Shown: piece by piece, positions 1 to 7,091 of the stretch | Layout of the letters: each line of letters begins with the position of its first letter | How positions within the stretch are numbered: the stretch's first letter is position 1 | Assembly (NCBI GenBank): GCA_016880395.1 | Contig: JAEHDN010000184.1 | Location: 1-18,435 of the forward strand | DNA length: 18,435 nt | Direction: 5' to 3' | From: Candidatus Eiseniibacteriota bacterium | Lineage (GTDB): Bacteria; Eisenbacteria; RBG-16-71-46; SZUA-252 | Notes under the pieces: generated by a model | What the model saw: the letters and a program-made list of their open reading frames with translations, nothing else | What the model was told of the DNA's origin: nothing | Databases searched by the model: none | Made by a program: the position numbers and the translations under genes

Positions 1-711
1 GCCGTTGCCGCCCTTGGCCGCGAAGTAGGTCGGGCCCGCGGACCACGGGCCGGCGCTCGCGAGCAGAACCGGGCTGCCGTGGAACGCCCCGAATCCGGCG
101 AGCTCGATCGTGCTCGGGCCCGGGGCCGGCGCCGGCGCGCTGGCCTGGCCGCCGCCGCTCCCGAGCTTGAGCGTGTAGACGCTGTCGCAGTTCTCGAAGA
201 AGTCGCCGTTCGGCGGGAGCTGGGGCGCGAAGGGCGCCAGATGCTCGCAGACGCTGCTCAGCTCCTGCGCCTCCGCGGTGGCGTCGGCACGGACGCCGAT
301 CGACGGCATCCCGAGCGTCTGCGCGAAGTGGAGGAGCACCGGATTCCCGGTCGACGCCTCGCGGTGCACGGTGACGCGCACCTGTCCCGTGGCCGGGAAG
401 TCCACGTCTACCATCGGATTGATGACGATCGGGGTCTCGGTGCCCTCATAGGCGCGGTTCTCGATGGCGCAGTTCGCCGCGCGCACCCGGGCGCTGTCGG
501 CCATGATCTCGCCCGTGTCCGGGTCGATGGCCGACGCGGCCGCCAGCGCGGCGGCGTCCGCCGCCGCCTGGAGCTCGGTGCGAGCCGCCATGACCTTGCC
601 GACGTCGATCGCGAGCGAGACGAACCAGAGGGAGACGAGCAGGAACACGGCGACGTACAGGATCGCGACGCCGCGCTCGTCCGGCCGATGAGCTGTCGTG
701 GACCGCTTCAT
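1..711 (-). CDS. tadG: TadG-like Tad pilus protein, second tandem copy (partial, runs off the left edge)
   Basis: This is the N-terminal 237 codons of a TadG-like minor pilus protein, open to base 1. Residues 12-36 form one hydrophobic segment preceded by RPDERG. The following VGKVMAARTELQAAADAAA stretch is the hallmark of the TadG N-terminal (Tad) domain, which is thought to be anchored in the inner membrane with the rest periplasmic. ATG at 711-709 is chosen because AGAGGAAGG lies just upstream. The gene begins 13 bp after the stop of its upstream neighbour, so it is co-transcribed with it. Residues 1-180 align almost codon by codon with that neighbour (for example HFAQTLG.PS.GVRADATAEAQEL). 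After CDSVYTLKLG (175-184) the two diverge: this copy enters an Ala/Pro linker (190-199) and then a Gly/Ala-rich stretch of unknown fold. The true C-terminus lies outside the window. Confidence 0.85.
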   Translation of the reverse strand, partial: MKRSTTAHRPDERGVAILYVAVFLLVSLWFVSLAIDVGKVMAARTELQAAADAAALAAASAIDPDTGEIMADSARVRAANCAIENRAYEGTETPIVINPMVDVDFPATGQVRVTVHREASTGNPVLLHFAQTLGMPSIGVRADATAEAQELSSVCEHLAPFAPQLPPNGDFFENCDSVYTLKLGSGGGQASAPAPAPGPSTIELAGFGAFHGSPVLLASAGPWSAGPTYFAAKGGNG

Positions 712-724
712 GCCGCCTTCCTCT

Positions 725-1753
725 CTATTCGACCAGGTGGAGGCCGTAGAGCCCGGTGTCCGCGGGCGGGCCGTTGGCTTCACCTGGAGCGACGTACTGG
801 ATGAACTGCCCCTTTACGCCCTGCTGCGCCATGCTCCCCTGCGGCCGGTAGGTCAGGAAGAAGGCCGCGAAGTTGACGATGCGCACCAGCTCCTTGCCGT
901 TCGCACCCATGAAGGTCTCGATGACGGGCGTCAGGAAGACCCGCTTCCCGTTCCCCGTGTAGTCCGCGTAGCAGTGGCTGCTCTGGTCCGTGTCCGCGTC
1001 CCAGCGCGCCTGGATCCCCTGCTGCAGCGGCCCCACCTTGTTGCCTGGCTCGGTCAGCACCCACTCGCTCCCGAGGTTGATGCAGCACTGGTATCCGAAC
1101 TCCGTGTAGTAGCGGACGGCCGCGCCGCCGCTGCCGTCGAAGTCGTCTTCGTTGCAACTCGGATAGTCGAGGAGCTGGAAGTTTCCCTGGCTCGAGTTCC
1201 CTGCCCCGACCTTGAGCGTGTAGGAGCTGTCGCAGTCGGTGAAGAACCCGACATCGCCCGGAGGGTTCGTGGGGGCGAAGGGCACCATGCCCTCGCAGAT
1301 CGAGTTCAGCTCCTGTGCCTCCGCGGTGGCGTCCGCCCGCACGCCGACCGAGGGCAACCCGAGCGTCTGCGCGAAATGCAGCACCACCGGATTGCCGGTG
1401 GCGCTCTCGCGACGCACGGTCACCTTCACGCGATCGGGCTGCGGAAATTCCACGTCCACCTCGGGGTTGATCACGATGGCCGTCTCCGCGGCCTGGTACG
1501 CCTTGTTCAGGGACGCGGCCGCCGCGGACCTCGCCTTCGCCAGGTCCTGGTCGATCACGCCCGTCACCGGATCGATGGCGCTCGCACCGGCCAGGGCCGC
1601 CGCGTCGGCGGCGGCCTGGAGCTCGGTGCGGGCCGCCATCACTTTTCCCACGTCCACCGCCAGCGAGACGAACCAGAGCGCCACCAGGAGGAAGAGGGCC
1701 ACGAAGAGGACCGCGATCCCTCGCTCACGTTTCGCCTGCTCACTCGGATCCAC
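725..1753 (-). CDS. tadG: TadG-like Tad pilus assembly protein, first tandem copy
   Basis: The product is 342 aa. A single N-terminal membrane helix (about residues 12-34) follows the ERGIAVLF motif, and the TadG-type TELQAAADAAALAGAS segment comes at 43-58. The large remainder should sit in the periplasm and act in pilus assembly or anchoring. The C-terminal part has the Y-T-L-K-x-G...GNFQLLDY motif (178-197) common in TadG-related proteins. It also has several cysteines (C153, C174, C200, C223, C224, C261) that could form disulfides. The start is GTG at 1753-1751, with AGGGG about 7 nt upstream and only 9 bp after the cpaC stop. An ATG at this position is not available. It lies in the middle of the Tad operon, followed after 13 bp by its paralogue. 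TadG identity is well supported by the N-terminal domain; its exact role here is inferred. Confidence 0.85.
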   Translation of the reverse strand: MDPSEQAKRERGIAVLFVALFLLVALWFVSLAVDVGKVMAARTELQAAADAAALAGASAIDPVTGVIDQDLAKARSAAAASLNKAYQAAETAIVINPEVDVEFPQPDRVKVTVRRESATGNPVVLHFAQTLGLPSVGVRADATAEAQELNSICEGMVPFAPTNPPGDVGFFTDCDSSYTLKVGAGNSSQGNFQLLDYPSCNEDDFDGSGGAAVRYYTEFGYQCCINLGSEWVLTEPGNKVGPLQQGIQARWDADTDQSSHCYADYTGNGKRVFLTPVIETFMGANGKELVRIVNFAAFFLTYRPQGSMAQQGVKGQFIQYVAPGEANGPPADTGLYGLHLVE

Positions 1754-1762
1754 GGATGACCC

Positions 1763-2941
1763 CTATCTGGTGTTGGGTGGGGTCGCCGTGCCTCCGTGCG
1801 GCTCGCCGTAGTTGGTCTCGCCCGGAATCGGAGCCGGCCACGTACGGGCGGCGGTGCCGATGATCTCCGGCGACACGATCATGACCAGATCCCGCTCCGA
1901 GAGATCCGTGCTGGTGTGCTTGAAGAGCAGATTCAGGATCGGGATCGAGCCCAGGATCGGGAACTTCGACACCTGCTTGATCGACTCGGTGCTCTTCACG
2001 CCGCCGATCACCAGGACTTCGCCCGACCTGAGCTCGACGGTCGTCGAGACGCGCCGGGTGATGATGCCGGGAATGAGCGATCCGGAGAGCAGCACCGCGT
2101 GCTGGTAGTCGGGCGCGCTCACCTCGGGCTCCACGAAGAGACGGATGCGGTTGCTGTCGAGCACGGTCGGCAGGCACTGGAGCCGGATGCCGAACTCCTT
2201 CCAGTCGATCGTGAAGGCGATGGAGTTGTCCGAGCTGCTGCGCGTGATCGGAACCGGGAACTCGCCGCCCGCGATGAACGAGGCGCTGTCGCCGCTCAAC
2301 GCGACCAGGTTCGGGCTCGCCAGCGTGCGCGCCAGCCCCTGCTCCTCGAGCGCGTGGAAGATCGTGAGGAACTGGAAGTCGCCGCTCGTCTTCCTGTACG
2401 CGGCGAAGCCGTCGACGGCCGGGCCGAGGAGCGGCGGGTCGGACGGGGACTCGATCTTGCCCGTGAAGAGCCCGCCCGCGATCGCGCCGTCCAGGTGCTT
2501 GGCCGACCGGATGTACGTCGTCCAGTCCATGCCGAGCTGCTTCGCCTTGGTGGTGTTGATCTCACCGATCCGCACCTTGAGGAGCACCTGGCTCTTCTTG
2601 CCGGGGTCGGTGCAGATGATCTGATAGAGCGTGTAGCGTCCGCCCTCTTCCCACACGACGAGGGAGGTCACGCCCGCTTCCTTGCCGTTCACGACGACGG
2701 TCTTCTGCGATCCCACCGCCGCGTCGGCGACCTTCGGGTCCGCGATCGAGACCGTCGTGACTTCCGCCGGCATCTCGAGCACCACCGATTGCCCCACGGA
2801 GACGTTCACCGGGAAGGCGGAGCCGGCCGCGACGGCGTCCGGGGCGGCCACGAAGAGGGGCACCAGTCCCAGTACCAGGATGGCGACGAGCGCCGCGGGC
2901 ATCCCGGCCCATCCATATCGCTGCGTTTGCGAGCGAACCAT
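1763..2941 (-). CDS. cpaC: Tad/Flp pilus secretin CpaC (RcpA)
   Basis: This is the outer-membrane secretin of the Tad pilus, a multimeric channel for the pilus fibre. The 392-aa product has a signal peptide (hydrophobic 15-33, AVAAG near 36-40). An N-terminal secretin pilus domain follows (about 44-110, VNVSVGQSVVLEMP then IADPKVADAAV). The C-terminal secretin domain (about 200-361) carries ASPNLVALSGDSASFIAGGE (208-227), LRSGEVLVIGG (304-314), PILGSIPILNLLF (328-340) and VSPEI (356-360). I chose ATG at 2941-2939 over the in-frame GTG at 2956. A GAGGAG lies 7 nt before the ATG, while nothing SD-like precedes the GTG. It follows cpaB after 36 bp and precedes tadG by 9 bp. The last 30 residues after SPEI are a low-complexity Pro/Gly tail. 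Length is slightly short for the family but the domains look complete. Confidence 0.93.
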   Translation of the reverse strand: MVRSQTQRYGWAGMPAALVAILVLGLVPLFVAAPDAVAAGSAFPVNVSVGQSVVLEMPAEVTTVSIADPKVADAAVGSQKTVVVNGKEAGVTSLVVWEEGGRYTLYQIICTDPGKKSQVLLKVRIGEINTTKAKQLGMDWTTYIRSAKHLDGAIAGGLFTGKIESPSDPPLLGPAVDGFAAYRKTSGDFQFLTIFHALEEQGLARTLASPNLVALSGDSASFIAGGEFPVPITRSSSDNSIAFTIDWKEFGIRLQCLPTVLDSNRIRLFVEPEVSAPDYQHAVLLSGSLIPGIITRRVSTTVELRSGEVLVIGGVKSTESIKQVSKFPILGSIPILNLLFKHTSTDLSERDLVMIVSPEIIGTAARTWPAPIPGETNYGEPHGGTATPPNTR

Positions 2942-2977
2942 CTTCCAGCTCCTCACGTTCGGGTGGACGTACGACGG

Positions 2978-3862
2978 CTACTGAATGGAATCCTTCGGAG
3001 CTGCCTGCTCGTTGAGCTTGCCCTCGCGAATGATCCGGACGACCGGCTTCGTGGGCCGCGGCGCCGGGGTGCGCACCGGCTGCGGGGCAACCGCCGACTG
3101 CTGCGGGGGCCTCTTGGCGCCCTTCGCCCGGGCCGTGCTCCGGGGCATCGTGTTCGGGTTGCCGCTCAGCATCTGATCCGTGTTGAGGGAGGCCACGCGC
3201 GTGGTGTCGGAGTCCTCCGGGTTTCGGAGCACGAGGTGGAGCTTGCCCTCGTGAAGGGCCAGGGCGAGACGCTCGGCGCCGGATGGATCGACGAGGATCG
3301 TGACCGCCTGGACCGTGATCGGCTTGTTGTCCTGCTGCGTGGTCTTCTGGCCCGACGCGAGCACCTCCGCGTTCTGGAGGATCGTGCGGGTCACCGCTTC
3401 CTGGTCGGCGCCGCGGCCGTCCACGGTCGCGAGGACGTCGACGCGGTCGCCCGGGAGCACGAAGCCGCTCACACCGGAGACCTGGTTGACCTCGAGGCTG
3501 GTCGCGCGCATACCGGGCCGCACGAGCATGGAGAGACCGCCGCCGCGCGAGGAGAGCTTGGTGGCCGTGATCGGCTCCCGGCCGGCCAGGAAGATCTTCG
3601 TCGTCTGGCCCACGACCGAGTCGATGTCGGAGAACGCGCCGCTCGGGAGGCTCTCCTTCGGATACTTCGCGACCCGGAGCTGAGCCCGATCGAGCTTCGT
3701 CCCGAACGTGAGGTCGGTAGCCGCCACCACGACGGGCACGAACTGCTTGGACGTATTCTGTGCGACCTGGGCCGCCGTGGCCTTCAGACCGGCGTACCCG
3801 GCCAGAGCCGCGAGGAACCCCAGGCCCACGGCGAGCGCTAGAATCGACTTGGAGCGGGCCAT
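2978..3862 (-). CDS. cpaB: Tad pilus assembly protein CpaB (RcpC)
   Basis: CpaB/RcpC is a periplasmic partner of the secretin in Tad systems. The 294-aa product has an N-terminal membrane anchor (about 7-26). A SAF-type domain follows, with VPVVVAATDLTFGTKLDRAQ (42-61) and the conserved SLPSGAFSD (71-79), then the RcpC-type core with VSGFVLPGDRVDVLAT (131-146). A basic, proline-rich stretch (about 240-275) separates the core from a final VVRIIREGKL (274-283), which resembles the short strand that ends many CpaB proteins. ATG at 3862-3860 is supported by AAGGAGGG about 11 nt upstream. It sits between tadE (26-bp gap) and cpaC (36-bp gap), the usual cpaB-cpaC pairing. Identity is strong from both sequence and order. 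Confidence 0.92.
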   Translation of the reverse strand: MARSKSILALAVGLGFLAALAGYAGLKATAAQVAQNTSKQFVPVVVAATDLTFGTKLDRAQLRVAKYPKESLPSGAFSDIDSVVGQTTKIFLAGREPITATKLSSRGGGLSMLVRPGMRATSLEVNQVSGVSGFVLPGDRVDVLATVDGRGADQEAVTRTILQNAEVLASGQKTTQQDNKPITVQAVTILVDPSGAERLALALHEGKLHLVLRNPEDSDTTRVASLNTDQMLSGNPNTMPRSTARAKGAKRPPQQSAVAPQPVRTPAPRPTKPVVRIIREGKLNEQAAPKDSIQ

Positions 3863-3888
3863 GATTCCTAAACCCTCCTTCGTTTGTG

Positions 3889-4323
3889 TCAGCCTTCGAA
3901 CCGCATCACCGTCTGGCCCGACATGGGAATCGTGTTCCCGTAGTCGCCGCCCACGAGCGCGAACACGCCCGGAGTGATGAAGGTGAAGGTTGCGTTGACC
4001 GTCACCGTCACCATGTGAGCCGGATCCGGCCCTTCCACGGTGACGGACGTCGGTACGATCCCGCCCGAGGCGAGAACGGCGTTGACGCGACTTTCGACAA
4101 TGTCCACGTCCGGACTCGTGACGACGGCGACGCGGGCCCCCTCGCGGGCGGCCTGGTCGAGCAGACTCTTGGTGTGGAAGGCGCGTCCGAAGTCGAGCAT
4201 TCCCATCGCCAACACGAGCAATATCGGCAGAACAAACGCGAACTCAATCAATGCCACGCCGGATTCTGACCGGCGTTCCGGAGTCAGGCCGGGGTGCACC
4301 GGCCGCCTCCCGAGGGACCTCAT
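3889..4323 (-). CDS. tadE: TadE-like minor pseudopilin
   Basis: The 144-aa product carries the TadE signature ESGVALIEFAFVLPILLVLA (20-39). That is a prepilin-like cleavage region in which Glu follows the processing site, running into one membrane helix. The next stretch, MLDFGRAFHTKSLLDQAAREGAR (42-64), is equally typical. TadE proteins are processed by the Tad prepilin peptidase and are needed for fibre assembly. The start is ATG 4323-4321, 8 nt after GGAGG. It overlaps the stop of the upstream prepilin peptidase as ATGA (4320-4323), so translation of the two is probably coupled. That suits an enzyme and one of its substrates. A longer open frame runs upstream through the peptidase gene but has no TadE-like content, so I discarded it. 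The C-terminal 75 residues look like a beta-rich periplasmic domain. Confidence 0.92.
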   Translation of the reverse strand: MRSLGRRPVHPGLTPERRSESGVALIEFAFVLPILLVLAMGMLDFGRAFHTKSLLDQAAREGARVAVVTSPDVDIVESRVNAVLASGGIVPTSVTVEGPDPAHMVTVTVNATFTFITPGVFALVGGDYGNTIPMSGQTVMRFEG

Positions 4324-4847
4324 CGCGAACCTCCAAGTCCGGGCAGCAGAACGACTAAGACGGTGGCGAGCGCGATCGCCACGCCGAACGGCACCCGGAG
4401 GCCGGAGGGCGTGGGACGCGCGAGCGGAGAGCCCTTGGCGCGATGGGCCAGCCAGCGGGCGAGCCCGAGCGAGCGGGACATCACGTGCCCGAGGCGGCCG
4501 AATCGAGCCGCCGTGAGAAGGCCGAGCACCCCGCCCAGAACGAGGGCGATGAGCCCGGCCAGGAGTGCCTGCGGAAATCCGAGGAAAGCACCGACCGCCA
4601 TCAGGAGCTTCACGTCTCCGGCGCCGGTGAAGCGCATCACATAGCCGGGAAGCAGGAGCGCTCCGGCCGCGAGTGCGCCACCCGCGGAGAGGAGAAGGCC
4701 CGGCCCGGCTTCGGTCGCCCCGTGCAAGCACAGGGCGATACCGAGAGCCGGGAGGGTCAGGCCGTTCGGGATCCTGCGATACCGCAGGTCCCACCACGTT
4801 GCGAGGCCGCACAGGACTACCGCGCCGCCGGTCATCCAGTGATTCAT
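4320..4847 (-). CDS. cpaA: Prepilin peptidase CpaA/TadV (A24A-type aspartic protease)
   Basis: This is a polytopic membrane aspartic protease that cleaves the leader from Flp and TadE/F-type prepilins. The 175-aa product has both catalytic aspartates in context: D20 in WWDLRYRRIPN, and D78 in the GxGD motif MRFTGAGDVK (71-80). Several hydrophobic helices surround them. The length matches the short CpaA/TadV form that lacks the N-methylation domain of PilD. ATG 4847-4845 is chosen because it is preceded by GGAG with 7-nt spacing and gives a normal N-terminus. The longer frame reaching to about 5375 would run across the whole flp gene in another frame, so I rejected it. It follows flp by 26 bp and overlaps tadE by ATGA, placing protease and substrates in one transcript. 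The C-terminal 60 residues include a basic loop (about 125-150) and a last helix. Confidence 0.93.
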   Translation of the reverse strand: MNHWMTGGAVVLCGLATWWDLRYRRIPNGLTLPALGIALCLHGATEAGPGLLLSAGGALAAGALLLPGYVMRFTGAGDVKLLMAVGAFLGFPQALLAGLIALVLGGVLGLLTAARFGRLGHVMSRSLGLARWLAHRAKGSPLARPTPSGLRVPFGVAIALATVLVVLLPGLGGSR

Positions 4848-4873
4848 CGGTCGCTCCGTGGGTGATCGTCGAA

Positions 4874-5056
4874 TTACATGGCAGTCAGGGCGTCGACAGC
4901 GCTCTGATAAGCACCCTCGACCGCGCCCATGAGGCCGAGCGGATCCGCGATGATGACGGCCACCGCGATGGCAGCCACGAACGCCGCCAGAAGGCCGTAC
5001 TCGATCAGATCCTCGCCGCGCTCGTCCTGGATGAAGCCCTTCGCGAACTGAAGCAT
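4874..5056 (-). CDS. flp: Flp-type major pilin precursor
   Basis: This 60-aa prepilin is the probable major subunit of the Tad pilus fibre. The leader MLQFAKGFIQDERG ends at G14. Cleavage after it would give a mature protein starting EDLIEYGLL, with Glu at +5 and Tyr at +6. This is exactly the Flp class motif, followed by a 20-residue hydrophobic helix (about 21-41). ATG at 5056-5054 is supported by GGAGG with 8-nt spacing. The in-frame GTG at 5071 lies inside that ribosome binding site and is unlikely. It is the first gene of the operon, next to the dedicated peptidase. The upstream region carries a sigma-54-like promoter and a hairpin, described separately. The mature subunit would be about 46 aa, normal for Flp. 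Only one flp copy is visible. Confidence 0.95.
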   Translation of the reverse strand: MLQFAKGFIQDERGEDLIEYGLLAAFVAAIAVAVIIADPLGLMGAVEGAYQSAVDALTAM

Positions 5057-5151
5057 GGTGAAACCCTCCACTACCGAGTGTGCTGCGTTGTGTCCGCTCT
5101 CGGTCCGATGCTCTCGTTCGTCGGACTCTCCCGAAACGGACTGCCCACGAT

Positions 5152-5200
5152 CGACTGCATCGAACGCCCCCGCCGCGGGGACCCGCTTTCGATGCAGTCG
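5152..5200 (-). promoter_or_regulatory. Perfect 13-bp inverted repeat (5' UTR stem-loop) upstream of flp
   Basis: The arms CGACTGCATCGAA (5152-5164) and TTCGATGCAGTCG (5188-5200) are exact reverse complements separated by 23 nt. A second short stem, CCCCG/CGGGG (5168-5172 and 5176-5180), lies inside the loop. TGCCCA (5142-5147) can also pair with TGGGCA (5204-5209) outside it across a small internal loop. There is no T-run, so it is not an intrinsic terminator. Read on the minus strand, the repeat would form the very 5' end of the flp leader if transcription starts near 5201. It could stabilise the mRNA, or be a protein-binding dyad at the DNA level. Confidence 0.7.
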
Positions 5201-5211
5201 TACTGGGCATT

Positions 5212-5227
5212 CGCAAGCGCCGTGCCG
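5212..5227 (-). promoter_or_regulatory. Sigma-54-type -24/-12 promoter candidate for the flp/tad operon
   Basis: Read on the minus strand, the bases are CGGCACG-GCGC-TTGCG. The family consensus is TGGCACG-N4-TTGCW. The invariant GG and GC are present at exactly the right spacing, and only the first and last positions differ. With C at -12 (5213), +1 falls at A5201, about 145 nt upstream of the flp ATG. The match is by eye, without a score against background, but it is the only such site I noticed in front of a gene start in the window. Confidence 0.5.
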
Positions 5228-5365
5228 TGACGATCAGCGCCGCGGGGGTGCGGAGTGATGTCGCTCGCAACCAATCGCTTGGAGCGCACGCGCGTCTACT
5301 TGAAGGCGCGCGAGGGTGATATGCGACGCTCGTGGATGGGGGTTTTCGCCCAACGTTCCGGCTGA

Positions 5366-5394
5366 TTGTGCCCACGTCGCGGGCGCGCTAGGAT
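5366..5394 (+). promoter_or_regulatory. Sigma-70-like promoter candidate for the M20 peptidase
   Basis: TTGTGC (5366-5371) and TAGGAT (5389-5394) are separated by exactly 17 nt. The -35 matches 3 of 6 consensus bases and the -10 matches 4 of 6. Transcription would start near 5401, leaving a leader of about 44 nt that includes the GGAG ribosome binding site of the ATG at 5445. This supports 5445 over any start upstream of 5400. Confidence 0.35.
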
Positions 5395-5444
5395 GGGTGC
5401 CGCGAATCGCGAAGCTCGTTGCAGATCGCCACCCCGGAGCGCTC

Positions 5445-6839
5445 ATGAACCTCGACAAGGCCTTTGCCTACATCGACGCCAACCAGCAGCGCCTCATCGA
5501 CGAGCTGATCCATTTTCTCCAGATCCCGAGCATCAGCGCGCACAAGGAGCATGACGCCGACGTCGCGGCGGCGCTCGACTACGACCGGCGCAAGCTCGAA
5601 TCGCTCGGCTTCATGACCGAGGTGTGGCCGACACGCGCGCACGCCGGTCTCTTCGCCGAGCGCCACGTCTCGAACGATCTCCCGACCGTGCTCATCTACG
5701 GGCACGTCGACGTGCAGCCGGTGGATCCCCTGAATCTCTGGACGAGCCCGCCGTTCGAGCCCCGCATCGCGGACGGGAAGATCTGGGCACGCGGCGCGGA
5801 CGACAACAAGGGGCAGCACTACGCGCAGATCGTGGGCGTGGAGGCGGCGCTCCGAGGCGGCGGCGAGCTACCCGCGAACGTGAAGTTCATCATCGAGGCC
5901 GACGAGGAGCACGACGGCGAGGCCATGGCGGCGGTGCTGCCGAAGCACCGGGAGAAGCTCGCCTGCGACGTCTTCGTGGTTTCCGATTCCAACTTCCCTG
6001 ACCGCGACCACCCCGCGATCACCCTCTCCCTGCGCGGCATCCAGGCGCTCGAGGTGACGATCACGGGCGCGTCCGGCGACAAGCATTCGGGCGAGTGGGG
6101 CGGGATCCTCTACGAGCCGATCGACGTGCTCCGCTGGGTGCTCCAGAACCTGAAGGACTTCGAGACGGGCCGCGTGCTCGTGCCCGGCTTCTACGACGAC
6201 GTCGATGCGCCGACGCCGGCGACGCGGGCCGCGATCGCGCAGCGCCTCTGGGTGGACGCCGACGTCGCACGCGCGCAGGGCGTGAAGCGGCTCTCCCACG
6301 AGGTGGGTTACACGCCGCTCGAGTCGGGCACGCTCCGCCCCACGCTCCAGGTGAATGGGATCCAGGGCGGCTACACGGGCGAGGGATTCAAGACGGTCAT
6401 CGGCAACCAGGCGCGCGCCAAGATCAGCATGCGACTGGTGCCGCGGCAGAATCCGGAGAAGATCTTCGACTCGATCGAGCGGCGGATCCGGGAGCTGGTC
6501 GGGGACAAGGGGACGGTGGCGATCCACCGCTTTGGAGCGGGGCTGCCCTTCTGGTCGGACCCCGACAGCCCCTACGTGCAGGCCGGACTCCGGGCCTTGA
6601 CGGTCGCGTTCGGCAAGCCCGCGATCATGCTGGCGATGGGGGGATCGATCCCCTTCGTGCCGCAGCTCGTGCAGGTGACCGGGGCGTCGTGCGTGATGAT
6701 GGGGTTCGGGCTGCCCGAGGACAACCTGCACGCGCCCGACGAGAACTTCCCGGTCGCGAACTTCCTGGGTGGGGCGAAGGCGGCGGCGGCCTACCTGGCG
6801 GAAGTGGGAGCCATGGCCGGAGCGGCCGGCCGAAAATAG
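5445..6839 (+). CDS. M20 family metallopeptidase (dipeptidase, CNDP/ArgE/DapE superfamily)
   Basis: This is a cytosolic di-zinc peptidase or dipeptidase of 464 aa with no signal peptide. All metal-site residues can be placed: H87 in YGHVDVQP, bridging D120 in GADDNKGQ, catalytic E154 and ligand E155 in ADEEHDGE, D181 in VVSDSNFPD, and H428 in DNLHAPDE. The lid/dimerisation domain (about 195-375) includes GASGDKHSGEWGG and the GYTGEGFKTVIG loop. Overall it resembles the M20 dipeptidases annotated as M20/M25/M40 or CNDP-like. The substrate (dipeptide, N-acyl amino acid or other) cannot be read from sequence. ATG 5445 is chosen because CGGAG lies just upstream and the family N-terminus begins at about this point (MNLDKAFAYIDANQQRLIDE). 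The frame is open upstream to 5316, but that part is not protein-like. It stands alone on the plus strand, divergent from the Tad operon. Confidence 0.92.
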   Translation: MNLDKAFAYIDANQQRLIDELIHFLQIPSISAHKEHDADVAAALDYDRRKLESLGFMTEVWPTRAHAGLFAERHVSNDLPTVLIYGHVDVQPVDPLNLWTSPPFEPRIADGKIWARGADDNKGQHYAQIVGVEAALRGGGELPANVKFIIEADEEHDGEAMAAVLPKHREKLACDVFVVSDSNFPDRDHPAITLSLRGIQALEVTITGASGDKHSGEWGGILYEPIDVLRWVLQNLKDFETGRVLVPGFYDDVDAPTPATRAAIAQRLWVDADVARAQGVKRLSHEVGYTPLESGTLRPTLQVNGIQGGYTGEGFKTVIGNQARAKISMRLVPRQNPEKIFDSIERRIRELVGDKGTVAIHRFGAGLPFWSDPDSPYVQAGLRALTVAFGKPAIMLAMGGSIPFVPQLVQVTGASCVMMGFGLPEDNLHAPDENFPVANFLGGAKAAAAYLAEVGAMAGAAGRK

Positions 6840-6904
6840 GGTTGCGCGGAGGTCCGGACCGAGTATCCTGGGCCGCGTCGGCGCATCTAAGTCTACAGGG
6901 TTGG

Positions 6905-7011
6905 GGGTGCGCCATCCCGGCCACGGAAGGCCGGCGGCAAGTCGCCCACGTCAAGGATGGCGGGGCGCGTACGGCGGAACGGGTGTGAGCTCGCGGTTCT
7001 CACCGGCACCC
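6905..7011. other. Foldable intergenic segment between convergent genes
   Basis: GCCATCC (6911-6917) pairs with GGATGGC (6955-6961). Between them sit CGGCC/GGCCG around loop ACGGAA (6918-6933) and a GGCG/CGCC hairpin (6933-6946), which together can make a three-way junction. Further right, GGGTG (6981-6985) pairs with CACCC (7007-7011), enclosing TGAG/CTCA (6986-6989 and 6999-7002). No T-tract follows either structure. The segment lies after the M20 peptidase stop and after the LamG-like gene's stop on the other strand. A 3' UTR or termination role is therefore the simplest reading. It matches no riboswitch class I recognise. The rest of 6840-7091 shows nothing further. Confidence 0.3.
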
Positions 7012-7091
7012 GACTCAAACCCCACCGTGACGGCGCGCCCCATCCAATCCGGCAGGTCCTTCCCCTCGGTCCCCCTCGCGGCGCCTCTAAC

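Larger units (their letters stand above)
5057..5444. other. 388-bp divergent regulatory gap between flp and the M20 peptidase
   Basis: No gene is supported here on either strand. The left half (5142-5230) holds the sigma-54-like element and the inverted repeat that read toward flp. The right end (5366-5394) holds a sigma-70-like candidate reading toward the peptidase. I see no clear element in 5231-5365. If the sigma-54 call is right, this is where an enhancer site for the activator would be expected, but I could not pick out a repeated operator. Confidence 0.6.

Noticed and set aside
1796..3841. 681-codon open frame on the plus strand across cpaC and cpaB
   Set aside because: It is antisense to two well-recognised genes. 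The product is Arg/Asp/Glu/Leu-rich without domains, as expected of a shadow frame in GC-rich DNA.
5152..5200. Inverted repeat as an intrinsic terminator
   Set aside because: No T-tract on either side, and it lies upstream of both flanking genes rather than downstream.
4848..5375. Upstream extension of the prepilin peptidase frame
   Set aside because: It would cover flp in another frame, and the true N-terminus with RBS is at 4847.
5316..5444. Upstream extension of the M20 peptidase
   Set aside because: The promoter candidate lies inside it, the residues are not family-like, and ATG 5445 has a ribosome binding site.
6840..7091. c-di-GMP (GEMM) or other known riboswitch
   Set aside because: The conserved core sequences of GEMM, cobalamin, glycine and fluoride classes are absent, and no gene lies downstream on the plus strand.
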